From NCBI RefSeq assembly GCF_900142915.1, contig NZ_FRCM01000007.1, positions 365,498 to 429,497 of the forward strand: a stretch of DNA of 64,000 nt, given 5' to 3'. A model generated the notes under the pieces. That model made no database searches and was not told the origin of the DNA. It saw only the letters and a program-made list of their open reading frames with translations. The first letter of the stretch is position 1. Every line of letters begins with the position of its first letter. Positions 37,781 through 45,863 of this stretch are shown here, in pieces. The translations under genes and the position numbers were made by a program. This DNA is from Mucilaginibacter sp. OK098 (GTDB taxonomy: Bacteria; Bacteroidota; Bacteroidia; Sphingobacteriales; Sphingobacteriaceae).

Positions 37781-38665
37781 ATGTTTTACAGGAGAAAGAT
37801 CATATTGGCGTTGATGGAGTTGTTTGAGGGGAAGTTGGAAAAGATCCGCTTACAAAAGCTCTTATTCCTGTTTTCAAAGCGGCAAACTGAACCGGAATAT
37901 GAATTTATACCTTATAAATACGGTTGTTTTTCTTTTTCAGCCCAGGCTGACTTGGTGACCATGGTAAATAAAGGCCTGCTGATCGACGATCAGGAAGGGT
38001 TAACGAAAAATGATACTGTAAAATATTTTGCGGCCCTTAAAGCAGATGACCAAAAAGCACTCGCCGAAATTAAAAAGTTGTATGGAGCCATGAATGGTGC
38101 CGCACTGATGCGCCATACCTATGTAAATTATCCTTATTTCGCGCTTAACAGTGTTAAAGCAACTGAGATACTAACGCCTGACGAATTGGATAGAGTAAAA
38201 GCCGCTCGGCCGTGGTCCGAAAAAACGACCTTATTTACGATAGGCTACGAAGGTATTTCGCTGGAACATTATATTAATAAACTGATCCGTAATGACGTCA
38301 AAGTACTGGTGGATGTTCGCAAGAACCCCCTCAGCATGAAATATGGCTTCTCTAAAAGTTTATTAAAAAAATTCTGTGACAGTGTGGGTATCGAATATGT
38401 ACATATACCAGAGGTCGGTATTGATTCAGACCAGCGCCAGGAACTCAACACCCAGCAGGACTATGACCAGTTATTCCGTGTGTATAAGAAAGAAAACCTG
38501 GTAGCCACAAAAGATGTACAGTCGAAAATCCTTGAACTTTTAAAGGTCAAAAAGCGGATCGCCTTAACCTGTTTTGAAGCCAATATCTGCCAATGTCACC
38601 GCAAACCATTAGCGGAATCCATTGCAGCGCTTTCCAAAGATCAATTTGAATTAAAACATATCTGA
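37781..38665 (+). CDS. DUF488 protein with Panacea/DUF4065-like N-terminus
   Basis: A 294-residue protein. Residues 1-70 (RLQKLLFLFSKRQTEPEYEF, then PYKYGCFSFSAQADL) resemble the DUF4065/Panacea antitoxin-like domain. Residues 148-294 are DUF488: LFTIGYEGISLEHYINKLI, VLVDVRKNPLSMKYGFSK, IPEVGI and the C-terminal CFEANICQCHRKPLAE with two Cys and a His. DUF488 has a Toprim/rhodanese-like fold and occurs in defence loci, but its reaction is unknown. The partner gene starts 7 bp downstream, so the two are co-translated. Confidence 0.78.
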   Translation: MFYRRKIILALMELFEGKLEKIRLQKLLFLFSKRQTEPEYEFIPYKYGCFSFSAQADLVTMVNKGLLIDDQEGLTKNDTVKYFAALKADDQKALAEIKKLYGAMNGAALMRHTYVNYPYFALNSVKATEILTPDELDRVKAARPWSEKTTLFTIGYEGISLEHYINKLIRNDVKVLVDVRKNPLSMKYGFSKSLLKKFCDSVGIEYVHIPEVGIDSDQRQELNTQQDYDQLFRVYKKENLVATKDVQSKILELLKVKKRIALTCFEANICQCHRKPLAESIAALSKDQFELKHI

Positions 38666-38672
38666 TTCGATC

Positions 38673-39503
38673 ATGGCGCTAACCAAAGTTCTCATTGCCG
38701 TTAAGACCTACCCTGCGTTGTCCGGAAAATATGATGAACTGGTTTGCACGGCAGGTTTCCGCGAAGATGGCAGCTGGGTAAGGATCTACCCCGTTTCTTT
38801 CCGAAAAAAATCATATAATGAGCAGTACCGGAAGTATGACTGGATTGAGTTGGACCTGGTCAAAAACAATAAGGATTTCCGGCCGGAGAGCTACCGGCCC
38901 TATTCGCATGACACGGAGATCAAAATTATTGATCATCTTGATACCCAAAGCAACTGGGCAGAGCGAAAGGCGATCGCCTTGGGAAAGATCTACTACAACC
39001 TTACAGATCTGATCGCGGAGGCCAAAGATAAGAGTATCCGAACATCCTTGGCAGTGTTTAAACCGACAACGGTCAAGGATTTTAAGATCGAGGCGGTGGA
39101 GCGGGAATGGAAGAAGGATAAATTGGCCAAGCTTCAGCAAATGAACTTATTCCAGTCGGCGGATGACAATAAATTTGAAGTGGTCCGAAAGTTACCTTAT
39201 AAATTTTCCTACGTCATTACCGATAATCAGGGCACGCCAAGCACGATGATGATCGAAGATTGGGAGATCGGTCAGCTATACTGGAATTGCTTGGCCAAGC
39301 ATGAAGGTAATGAAGCAAAAGCTTGTGCGGATGTCAAAGCCAAATACCTTGACGATTTTGCATTGACAAAAGACCTGCATTTGTTTTTGGGAACAACACA
39401 GCTGCACCATCATGTTTCCTATAATCCATTCATGATCATTGGCACTTTTCATCCCAAAATAGAAGTTCCCAAACCGGTCAGTCCGCAAATGAAATTATTC
39501 TGA
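38673..39503 (+). CDS. Hypothetical protein, obligate-looking partner of DUF488
   Basis: A 276-residue soluble protein. The N-terminal part carries KVLIAVKTYPALSGKYDEL, CTAGFREDGSWVRIYPV and YDWIELDLVKN, a pattern I know from uncharacterised proteins adjacent to DUF488 genes. It could form an OB/PUA-like beta fold that binds nucleic acid. No catalytic motif is seen. The 7-bp spacing to the DUF488 gene points to a complex. It ends 13 bp before the convergent DUF4238 gene. Confidence 0.6.
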   Translation: MALTKVLIAVKTYPALSGKYDELVCTAGFREDGSWVRIYPVSFRKKSYNEQYRKYDWIELDLVKNNKDFRPESYRPYSHDTEIKIIDHLDTQSNWAERKAIALGKIYYNLTDLIAEAKDKSIRTSLAVFKPTTVKDFKIEAVEREWKKDKLAKLQQMNLFQSADDNKFEVVRKLPYKFSYVITDNQGTPSTMMIEDWEIGQLYWNCLAKHEGNEAKACADVKAKYLDDFALTKDLHLFLGTTQLHHHVSYNPFMIIGTFHPKIEVPKPVSPQMKLF

Positions 39504-39516
39504 AGCTCAATTTCCG

Positions 39517-40401
39517 TTATACATTATCACCCGGTTTATTGACGAAGCGGCTACGTTTAGGGTTCTTGAATTCTTCATTATCAGCGAGAAACTCTTTGGC
39601 AAACTCAAAATTGTTTTCATTAGAAAATACAAACCTGTTGGACATTCCGATCTGTCCTGAGTTTTCATGCTTGACCATATGATCATCGAATTCCACAGGC
39701 GTTATTGCATCTTTAAAAATTTTCGCGCCTTTCCAATACTTGGGGTCTTTGGCGTACATGATAAGCTGAGGGGTCATAGGGAAAACAATATACATACCTT
39801 TTTCATGTACGACCGGTCCGGAAAGCCATTGTGTGTTCTCAAAATTTTTAATGAGCACAGGATGGTCGCTGGTGAGAAATGTTGTCCCTGAATTGTTTAA
39901 TCCGAACATCCAGATACAAGAGTAAATGCGTTTTCGCATCGAATTGACAAGATCCTCATCCCACATGAGCGATATGTGCAATTGCCGAGCATCCTGCCCG
40001 GCGTCATAGTTCGGGTTTACGATCTGACTAAATTCGACGATCCTTTGCCGGGCCTCTGCCGTTCTTAATAATTGAGTCGCTATATATAAGGACATGATTT
40101 CCCGGTTGATCTTCGGAATAATCAGCTGCTTACCCCGGCTGAACTGCCGGAACCAGTCATTCGTTATACCTGCGGCATCCGCTTCCAATTCCGCAAATTG
40201 CTTTTCAAGGCTTAATGGATCATGCCCCTGTTCCTGTAATTCCTGGTTCCAGTAAAATTGATTTTCTCCTGCTATATGTTCCGGCGTAGTCGAAAATTGT
40301 TTGTTGGTTGATTTGTCATATATCCAAAGCTTCCCGTCCAGATTGACAAAGCGCTTGAGATAAAAACGAGGCACATAATGGTGATGTTTAGGTTCGCTCA
40401 T
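39517..40401 (-). CDS. DUF4238 domain protein
   Basis: A 294-residue protein with the DUF4238 signature HHHYVPRFYLKRFVN at residues 6-20. Further family landmarks are FLTSDHPVLI (about 180) and VFPMTPQLIMY. Its role is unknown. DUF4238 genes are frequent in defence islands and near restriction systems and are suspected nucleases, as the N-terminal His-rich motif could bind metal. It is convergent with the DUF488 operon and is the last gene of cargo block A. Confidence 0.8.
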   Translation of the reverse strand: MSEPKHHHYVPRFYLKRFVNLDGKLWIYDKSTNKQFSTTPEHIAGENQFYWNQELQEQGHDPLSLEKQFAELEADAAGITNDWFRQFSRGKQLIIPKINREIMSLYIATQLLRTAEARQRIVEFSQIVNPNYDAGQDARQLHISLMWDEDLVNSMRKRIYSCIWMFGLNNSGTTFLTSDHPVLIKNFENTQWLSGPVVHEKGMYIVFPMTPQLIMYAKDPKYWKGAKIFKDAITPVEFDDHMVKHENSGQIGMSNRFVFSNENNFEFAKEFLADNEEFKNPKRSRFVNKPGDNV

Positions 40402-40845
40402 ATTTCCTTATTTTCTTATTGTTTTTTTTGCTGGCCTTGAAACCATGTATTATTTCCCCCGGCGTATCGGTAACTTCCCATTGCATGAGCGTCTGCCAGA
40501 TGATTGCTTTTTATTAGAGAGGTTTAAAATTATTAAAAGACATCGACCTAAATGAATTTGCCAAGAAATACCATCCGCTAGTTTAAAACAGTCATGTTGC
40601 GGCCGGATTAAAATTTCTTATCAGCAGGTCTTGACTTGAATATCACATCGTTTACCATTTACTTAGCTGACGTTTCGCATGAAAAATAGTGTTGAGCGGG
40701 CAAAATCAATAATTGATAACTATTTATTATCATTGCTTGGTTCAAATTGATCATCTTATCAGCTAGATTCACAGTAGTTTTAGATTTAGTATGTGATACG
40801 CTAGCATGATAATAAGGAGGAATAATTTTTCAATTAGACCTTGTG
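40402..40845. other. AT-rich intergenic region between cargo block A and recombinase 2
   Basis: A 444-bp gap with no gene. It contains the right copy of the 19-bp direct repeat (40815-40833) and a run of AT-rich sequence. It may contain the end of a nested element. Nothing else was resolved. Confidence 0.5.
40815..40833 (+). repeat. 19-bp direct repeat, right copy
   Basis: AGGAGGAATAATTTTTCAA differs from the copy at 20376-20394 by one base. It lies 13 bp from the stop of recombinase 2. Position next to a recombinase at each end suggests a recombination site. Confidence 0.4.
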
Positions 40846-42486
40846 TTACCCACTGTCCTGGGTATAATTAGGCTTATGATTTCTCACGTAACTGCATAGG
40901 GCCGACATTGAGAAACTGAGGTACTCAGTTAGGGGATCAAAGTCTGATTTTATAAGGGTCTTTTCTGGTTCCAACCGTCTTAAATAGTAATTATAGATTT
41001 CGATCATGTTTTTTATAGGCCTTAACCATTCCTGCTTATCAATAAAGAGTTTTTTGCCTTTTAATGTCCAGTTCCAACCAAACTGATTACAAATTTTTTT
41101 CTTTGCTTTTTCATCGCCATTTTTAAACGCTTCAACCGCCCCAATGGCGAATTCTATGTTATCTTCAATGATTGAAAGCCAATCGTTATGAACATTTTCA
41201 TACTTATTTCTTTTCGCCGTAACTCTTATGAGCAGCTGCTCTTTTTCAAACTTCTTTTCTTCAAATTTTTCTTCTGAAATACTATTTGTTATACGAAGGT
41301 CCAACAGGGTGTCCAGTTCCTGAGTCAACTTCTGCTCATGCATCAATTCGGCCTGTGCCAGTGAATTTCGCTTATCTATTTCTGCCTGATAATAGGTCTT
41401 GTAATATTCCGTTGCCCACTCCTTAAATGCTGGCACGATTTCGTACTTGCTTAGTTCGTTGATTATTAAAGCTTCCATTTCCGCCTTGGTAGTGTATTGC
41501 TTTTCCGGGCAGTGCTCGCTTCCTTTTCTTCGCTTTGTGCAGTAGTAAAACACGTAGCTTTTAAGCTCGCCGGCCTTCGTCATTTTTAGCTTTTCCGTCG
41601 CAGTAACCGCGCAACTGCAACTTCCGCATGTGATAAATCCTGTAAACGGGAAGCTAAGCCTTTTGTATCGTGGCTTACCCTTTTTTCCTAAGATGTGCTG
41701 TATCTGGTCGTACTCCTGAACCGTAATTATAGGTTTATAATTACCTTTATACATAATTCCATTGCGAGTGAAGTACCCATAATAAAAGGGATTTATAAAT
41801 AATTTATAGAGCGCGTTTTTTGAAATTTGCCGCCCATCTTTAGATCGTAGTCCATATTCCTGGTATAATATCGTGCCGACCTCTTTTACCGTATAGGCAC
41901 CTGTTAACATCAAATCAAAGCCTTTTCTTAGGATGTGGAGAACAACGGGATTTTCCTTTGTGTAATTTGTTCCTGATATGGGAAACTTCGTATTTAAGTA
42001 TCCAAGTGGCGCTATTCCGGCAGGCTCTCCACGCTCATACTGTTGCCTCATCCCGCGCTTGACATTAACTGACAGATCTCGGGTATATTGCGTAGCCATA
42101 CTTGCCTCAATGCTAAAAAGAAGCGCGTTATCCTCACTACGATATTCCCGGTTAGGTGTCCAGATCGACTTAATAACACCGGTCTGCAAGAGCCATTTAA
42201 ATTCTCCTTCCTCCATGGGGTTTCGGATTAAACGATTTACATGCCAAACCACAATACCGGACGCTTCCCCTTTTTTGATGCGCCGTATCATATCGGTGTA
42301 TCCAGCCCTATTAAAGGGGATGGAAGCCGAGGCCTCATCGGTCAGCGTATCCACGATTGTAAGGTTATTTCGATTTATAACCTGCGCGTTATCTCGTAAT
42401 TGAGCGGGAATAGATAAAGCCTGACGGTCTTCACCTTCAGACGACTTGCGGGCGTATTGGAAATAGATAATTTTTTCTTTATTCAT
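40846..42486 (-). CDS. Serine recombinase 2
   Basis: A large serine recombinase of 546 residues from the first ATG (42486); an upstream GTG at 42510 would add 8. The nucleophile is S15 in YARKSSEGED. Resolvase motifs VWHVNRLIRNPMEEGEF and SIEASMATQYTRDLS are clear. A recombinase domain follows (GIAPLGYLN and onward), then a zinc ribbon with CGSCSC and later YYCTKRRKGSEHCPEKQ, and a coiled coil (FEEKKFEKEQLLIRV). It differs from recombinase 1 in sequence and base composition, so it probably belongs to a second, nested element. Its leader has mutually exclusive hairpins (42499-42590). Confidence 0.9.
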   Translation of the reverse strand: MNKEKIIYFQYARKSSEGEDRQALSIPAQLRDNAQVINRNNLTIVDTLTDEASASIPFNRAGYTDMIRRIKKGEASGIVVWHVNRLIRNPMEEGEFKWLLQTGVIKSIWTPNREYRSEDNALLFSIEASMATQYTRDLSVNVKRGMRQQYERGEPAGIAPLGYLNTKFPISGTNYTKENPVVLHILRKGFDLMLTGAYTVKEVGTILYQEYGLRSKDGRQISKNALYKLFINPFYYGYFTRNGIMYKGNYKPIITVQEYDQIQHILGKKGKPRYKRLSFPFTGFITCGSCSCAVTATEKLKMTKAGELKSYVFYYCTKRRKGSEHCPEKQYTTKAEMEALIINELSKYEIVPAFKEWATEYYKTYYQAEIDKRNSLAQAELMHEQKLTQELDTLLDLRITNSISEEKFEEKKFEKEQLLIRVTAKRNKYENVHNDWLSIIEDNIEFAIGAVEAFKNGDEKAKKKICNQFGWNWTLKGKKLFIDKQEWLRPIKNMIEIYNYYLRRLEPEKTLIKSDFDPLTEYLSFSMSALCSYVRNHKPNYTQDSG

Positions 42487-42498
42487 AAAAGCCCAAAA

Positions 42499-42590
42499 AG
42501 GGGCAACCACAGCATTTTTGTCGTCAGACGTAAATACAGGTTGCCCCTCTTCGGGTACAAAAATATAGCGCTATGTATTTACGTCTGACG
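42499..42590 (-). promoter_or_regulatory. Attenuator-like leader of recombinase 2
   Basis: Two perfect inverted repeats interleave. Repeat A is AGGGGCAACC (42499-42508) with 42539-42548. Repeat B is the 17-mer CGTCAGACGTAAATACA (42522-42538) with 42574-42590. They cannot easily form together. On the minus strand, A ends in a run of T and looks like a terminator, while B would compete with it. The distal arm of B covers the last codons of the small upstream gene, so its translation could decide which hairpin forms. Confidence 0.55.
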
Positions 42591-42759
42591 TATCATTTAT
42601 ATCACTTATAGAAATTTTTGCAAGCGGTTTCATGCAAAGAGAAACGAAGTATAGAAGGCTAGTCGCGCGTTCCTGGGCTTCAGCAATAGTAATACTCATG
42701 CCAAATTCCTTTCTATACAATTCGATAAAACTTTGCAATTGTGCTTCGGTTAATTCCAC
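42571..42759 (-). CDS. Small accessory protein upstream of recombinase 2
   Basis: A 62-residue helical protein (ELTEAQLQSFIELYRKEFGM, then TIAEAQERATSLLYF). Short genes of this type commonly precede serine recombinases in integrative elements, and their role is unknown. It ends 85 bp before the recombinase ATG. Its last five codons lie inside one arm of the attenuator-like structure, so it may work as a leader gene. Confidence 0.65.
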   Translation of the reverse strand: MELTEAQLQSFIELYRKEFGMSITIAEAQERATSLLYFVSLCMKPLAKISISDINDTSDVNT

Positions 42760-42788
42760 ACATAAAGTTTCCCATGTTTACTTAATTA

Positions 42789-42832
42789 CAACACAAGGAA
42801 TAAATTTTCATGAAAATTTATTCCTTGTGTTG
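42789..42832. repeat. 44-bp perfect palindrome
   Basis: The sequence from 42789 to 42832 reads the same on both strands, centred on TCATGA between 42810 and 42811, with no loop. It lies in the ~105-bp gap between the leader gene of recombinase 2 (minus) and the VirD4-like gene (plus). It lacks a T-run, so it is not a usual terminator. It may be an operator, a cruciform-forming site, or a mobilisation or resolution site. Confidence 0.8.
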
Positions 42833-42854
42833 CCCCGCCATCTTTCATTCTATG

Positions 42855-42880
42855 CTCTGTGTTAATGTATGAACACAGAG
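42855..42880 (+). promoter_or_regulatory. Hairpin over the start of the VirD4-like gene
   Basis: CTCTGTGTT (42855-42863) and AACACAGAG (42872-42880) form a perfect 9-bp stem whose 8-nt loop holds the ATG at 42865. This could hide the start from ribosomes and control translation. Confidence 0.4.
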
Positions 42881-44040
42881 ATTTCACCCCCATCGGCTAC
42901 ACCAATTGGAGAAACACCAACCAGCTCTTTGGCATCAGGCTGCAAGACCGCTTTTCCCATATCTACAGCATCGGGAAGACCGGGGGCGGAAAAACCACCT
43001 TGCTCCTGAATATGGCCATTGATGATATTCACAAGGGCTATGGCGTGTGCCTGATCGAGCCGCACGGGGACGCCTGTTTAAAGCTACTGCAGGCTATTCC
43101 CGAGCACCGCAAGCAGGACGTTATCTATTTCAACCCGGCTGACAGTGCCCACCGCACCGGCTTTAACCCGCTCCTGAACGTGCCGGAGGAAGCGCGGCAT
43201 TTGGTAGCATCCGAAATCGTACTGTCATTCAAGAAGATATGGGGCGATTCCTGGGGGCCACGCCTGGAGTACATTCTGCGCTTTTCCATACTGACCCTCC
43301 TGGACTATCCCACCGCAACACTGTTGGATATTCAACCGCTCCTGCTGGACCAGGCATTCAGGAACATGGTGCTGCTCTATACCGACAACCCCGCCATCCT
43401 CTCCTTCTGGCACAACGAGTACGACAGGTACACCAACAGCTTCAGGACGGAAGCCATCGTGCCAATCCTGAACAAGGCCGGAGTATTTACGGCCAACAGG
43501 ATCCTGAAGGATATTGTTGGCCAGCAGGAGAGCGTTTCCCTTGATGATATTATGAACAAGGGCAAGATACTGATCTGCAACCTGTCGAAAGGGAGCATCG
43601 GGGAGGACGTGTCGCAGATACTGGGAAGCCTGCTGACGACCGGCATCCAGACCGCAGCCATGCGCCGAGCCATGATAGCGGAAGAGGAGCGCAAGCCCTT
43701 CATGGTATTTATAGACGAGTGCCATTCTTTTATTACAACGTCATTTGCAACCATGTTGAGCGAGGTGCGCAAGTACAATGTGGGATTGTTCCTGACGCAC
43801 CAGTACCTGGAGCAACTGCCGGAAGAGGTGCGGAACGGCATATTGGGAAATGTGGGGAGTATCATCTGCTTTCGCCTGGGAACTACCGATGCCAAGGTGA
43901 TGGCGGAAGAGTTTTATCCTACATTCAAGGTTGATGACTTTATAAATCTACCAAGGTTCAGCGTGTATTTGAAGTTATTAATTGATGGGACAGGCAGTAT
44001 GGCATTTAGCGCCGTGTTACATACAACTAATAGCAATTAA
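42865..44040 (+). CDS. VirD4/TraD-like ATPase, short form
   Basis: A 391-residue protein from the ATG at 42865; a GTG at 42859 adds two residues. It starts directly at the ATPase: Walker A GKTGGGKTTLL, then VCLIEPHGD, GFNPLLNVPEEARHL, FMVFIDECHSFIT (Walker B), VGLFLTHQYLEQLPEEV and ICFRLGTTDAKVMAEEF. This is the FtsK/HerA-type core of coupling proteins that pump DNA in conjugation. Most motifs align with residues about 400-750 of the 58677 protein, whose N-terminal 370 residues and C-terminal domain are absent here. The last ~30 codons are AT-rich, unlike the rest, so the 3' end may have been replaced. Confidence 0.82.
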   Translation: MYEHRDFTPIGYTNWRNTNQLFGIRLQDRFSHIYSIGKTGGGKTTLLLNMAIDDIHKGYGVCLIEPHGDACLKLLQAIPEHRKQDVIYFNPADSAHRTGFNPLLNVPEEARHLVASEIVLSFKKIWGDSWGPRLEYILRFSILTLLDYPTATLLDIQPLLLDQAFRNMVLLYTDNPAILSFWHNEYDRYTNSFRTEAIVPILNKAGVFTANRILKDIVGQQESVSLDDIMNKGKILICNLSKGSIGEDVSQILGSLLTTGIQTAAMRRAMIAEEERKPFMVFIDECHSFITTSFATMLSEVRKYNVGLFLTHQYLEQLPEEVRNGILGNVGSIICFRLGTTDAKVMAEEFYPTFKVDDFINLPRFSVYLKLLIDGTGSMAFSAVLHTTNSN

Positions 44041-44159
44041 TCCGTCAGGCAACAACAAACAATCTTACACCATGAAAATCAGATAGTTAAGCTTAAAGCC
44101 GCAACTTGTAAGGATAAAATTTTATATTAGTCATAAATTTTTAAGATTTAATCAATTAA

Positions 44160-44912
44160 ATGACGAACTTATTAGATTATGTCTCCTTTTATGTAAACGC
44201 CTGCCCTTTGGTTCTTGCTGTATTGGCTATAATGGTAACTCTTCAACCCACAAAAGAGATGCGTAGATTTAAACCGCTATGGATTACCATTTTTACTTTT
44301 TTAGGTGTTACAGCACTGGGGGCTGTTGTCTGGCAACAAAATTTGATTTCTCAAAGGGAGTCCCTTACGCTAAGTAAACACACGATTGAGGTTAACAATC
44401 AAAAAGCTATAGAAAATAGTAGAGATCAAAAGATTGCTTTTTTACAAGGGCAATTAACAACTACTATTACATTATTAAGTATTAAGCAAAATAGTAACAA
44501 TCCGATGACATCAGTTAACACTACTAAACAATTGGCTGAGGCTTTTGAACGTTTTAGTAAAGTATCAGCGCAAAAATTGGTTAGCCCAGAAATACCTTTA
44601 AAAAAAAGGTGTGAAAATTTATATAAGGATATAATGGGGTTTTTGAATCAAAGAAAAAATGATGAACCACCCATAAGCAATTTACGTGCTGATCTTGATG
44701 CGAGTATTAAAGCATACGACAACTACTATTCTGAAACGTTATCTATATACAAGTCTAAATTCGCTGTAGAAGCATTGAACCTTAGATATGAGTTAATTAA
44801 TACAGGTGTACAACTAACCATGAACGAATGGTCAATTAAAAGCCCCGCCACACTAAAGGATATTAGTGATACTGCATATGATTTTGGTGTAGCTGCAAAA
44901 AAACTACCTTAA
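44160..44912 (+). CDS. Hypothetical membrane-anchored coiled-coil protein
   Basis: A 250-residue protein. Two hydrophobic helices lie at about 12-27 and 40-60, so it sits in the inner membrane. A Gln/Lys-rich coiled coil (RESLTLSKHTIEVNNQKAIE and onward) and a helical C-terminal domain follow. No family was recognised. The downstream transposase remnant meets its stop codon on the other strand. Confidence 0.6.
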   Translation: MTNLLDYVSFYVNACPLVLAVLAIMVTLQPTKEMRRFKPLWITIFTFLGVTALGAVVWQQNLISQRESLTLSKHTIEVNNQKAIENSRDQKIAFLQGQLTTTITLLSIKQNSNNPMTSVNTTKQLAEAFERFSKVSAQKLVSPEIPLKKRCENLYKDIMGFLNQRKNDEPPISNLRADLDASIKAYDNYYSETLSIYKSKFAVEALNLRYELINTGVQLTMNEWSIKSPATLKDISDTAYDFGVAAKKLP

Positions 44913-45216
44913 TCTGGGCTTATTTTTACCTCCCATTTTTAGGTCGCCCGCTTCTTCTTTCTTAGGTGCAGATGTCTTAACAAGGTGCAACAAATTTCTA
45001 TTAAATTCAGTTAAACGGTCGCAGTACTTACGTTTGCAACCACAACGGCTTTAACCGCGCCTATTTGACGATCTTTAAAACCAAATACAGGTGTTTTGCT
45101 ATCGTTGTTACAACCGCGTTTGTTATTCTGCTTAGAGGCGTGTTTGTTCTTTTCGTCGCCACCCATATAAGTTTCGTCGGCCTCAACAACGCCCTCAAGC
45201 GCACAATACCGTCAAG
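44904..45216 (-). pseudogene. IS1595-family (ISXO2-like) transposase remnant
   Basis: Read on the minus strand, 45030-45216 encodes GVVEADETYMGGDEKNKH, then KTPVFGFKDRQIGAVKAVVV, which is the first catalytic-Asp region of ISXO2-like transposases. It then runs to a stop, and another frame (YCDRLTEFNRNLLHLV and onward) continues to 44904. The N-terminus and the other catalytic residues are missing. This is a decayed insertion. Its 5' edge is fused to the broken hydrolase gene at 45217. Confidence 0.75.
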
Positions 45217-45606
45217 CTAGCCGTAATCGTTATATAGCATCTTAATCTGCCCTGAATCAAAGTAGGGCTTCCAGTTCAGCTTTGAATTTAGAATCGAGCC
45301 GCAAAGAACCACCTTGTCGAACCTTATTGACTTGTACATCCTAATGGAGGATAAGAAAATAAAAGCGCCAAAACTGTGGCAGACGATGTCGGGCAGGGTA
45401 TCGCCAACAATGTTCTCCGGGTAAAAGTTTTGGAAAGACCTGATCGCCAAGCTTCTTTACCTAATGCTCAAAAACTGAAAGAGCGTAAAATAGCCGTATT
45501 CAAAATTTATATCCTCCATATTGGGCCTCTTACCAATCAGATTTTTCAATGCATAGTACCATTGGTTCTCGGCTCTCATGCCGTGAACCGTTATAATTTT
45601 CTTCAT
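45217..45606 (-). pseudogene. Broken alpha/beta-hydrolase-like gene
   Basis: From an ATG at 45606 the frame reads KKIITVHGMRAENQWYYAL and reaches an in-frame TAA after about 49 codons. The same frame then continues with DIVCHSFGAFIFLSSIR, VVLCGSILNSKLNWKPYF and IKMLYNDYG, and is cut by the transposase remnant at 45217. The HG near the start and the H-S-F-G elbow are typical of alpha/beta hydrolases. Thus the gene has both a nonsense codon and a lost 3' end. It is AT-rich and not functional as read. Confidence 0.7.
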
Positions 45607-45827
45607 GAAGATTTAGGTTAGCCTTAACATGTTATAAATATATAAAATAGTGCACTAAAGTATGTGTAGTTTTTCTTAACATATTTCATAACATGAGTAA
45701 GAAATCAATCTAGAATGTTAATATCTATCTATAGAAAATCAACTTCTTAATAGACTTTAGCCAAAGGCAGAGAGCAGCAACATTCATTTAGACGTTATCT
45801 TACAAATGTCTGTTAGATCGTATCAAA

Positions 45828-45850
45828 AACGCCAGAGTTATTCTGGCGTT
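45828..45850 (-). terminator. Intrinsic terminator, 9-bp stem
   Basis: AACGCCAGA (45828-45836) and TCTGGCGTT (45842-45850) form a perfect 9-bp stem around a 5-nt loop. On the minus strand TTTT follows. It ends the methylase-like gene transcript. Confidence 0.8.
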
Positions 45851-45863
45851 ATAGTCTAGGCAC

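Noticed and set aside
42789..42832. Telomere-resolution site of a linear replicon
   Set aside because: No protelomerase or replication gene is seen; the palindrome alone is not enough.
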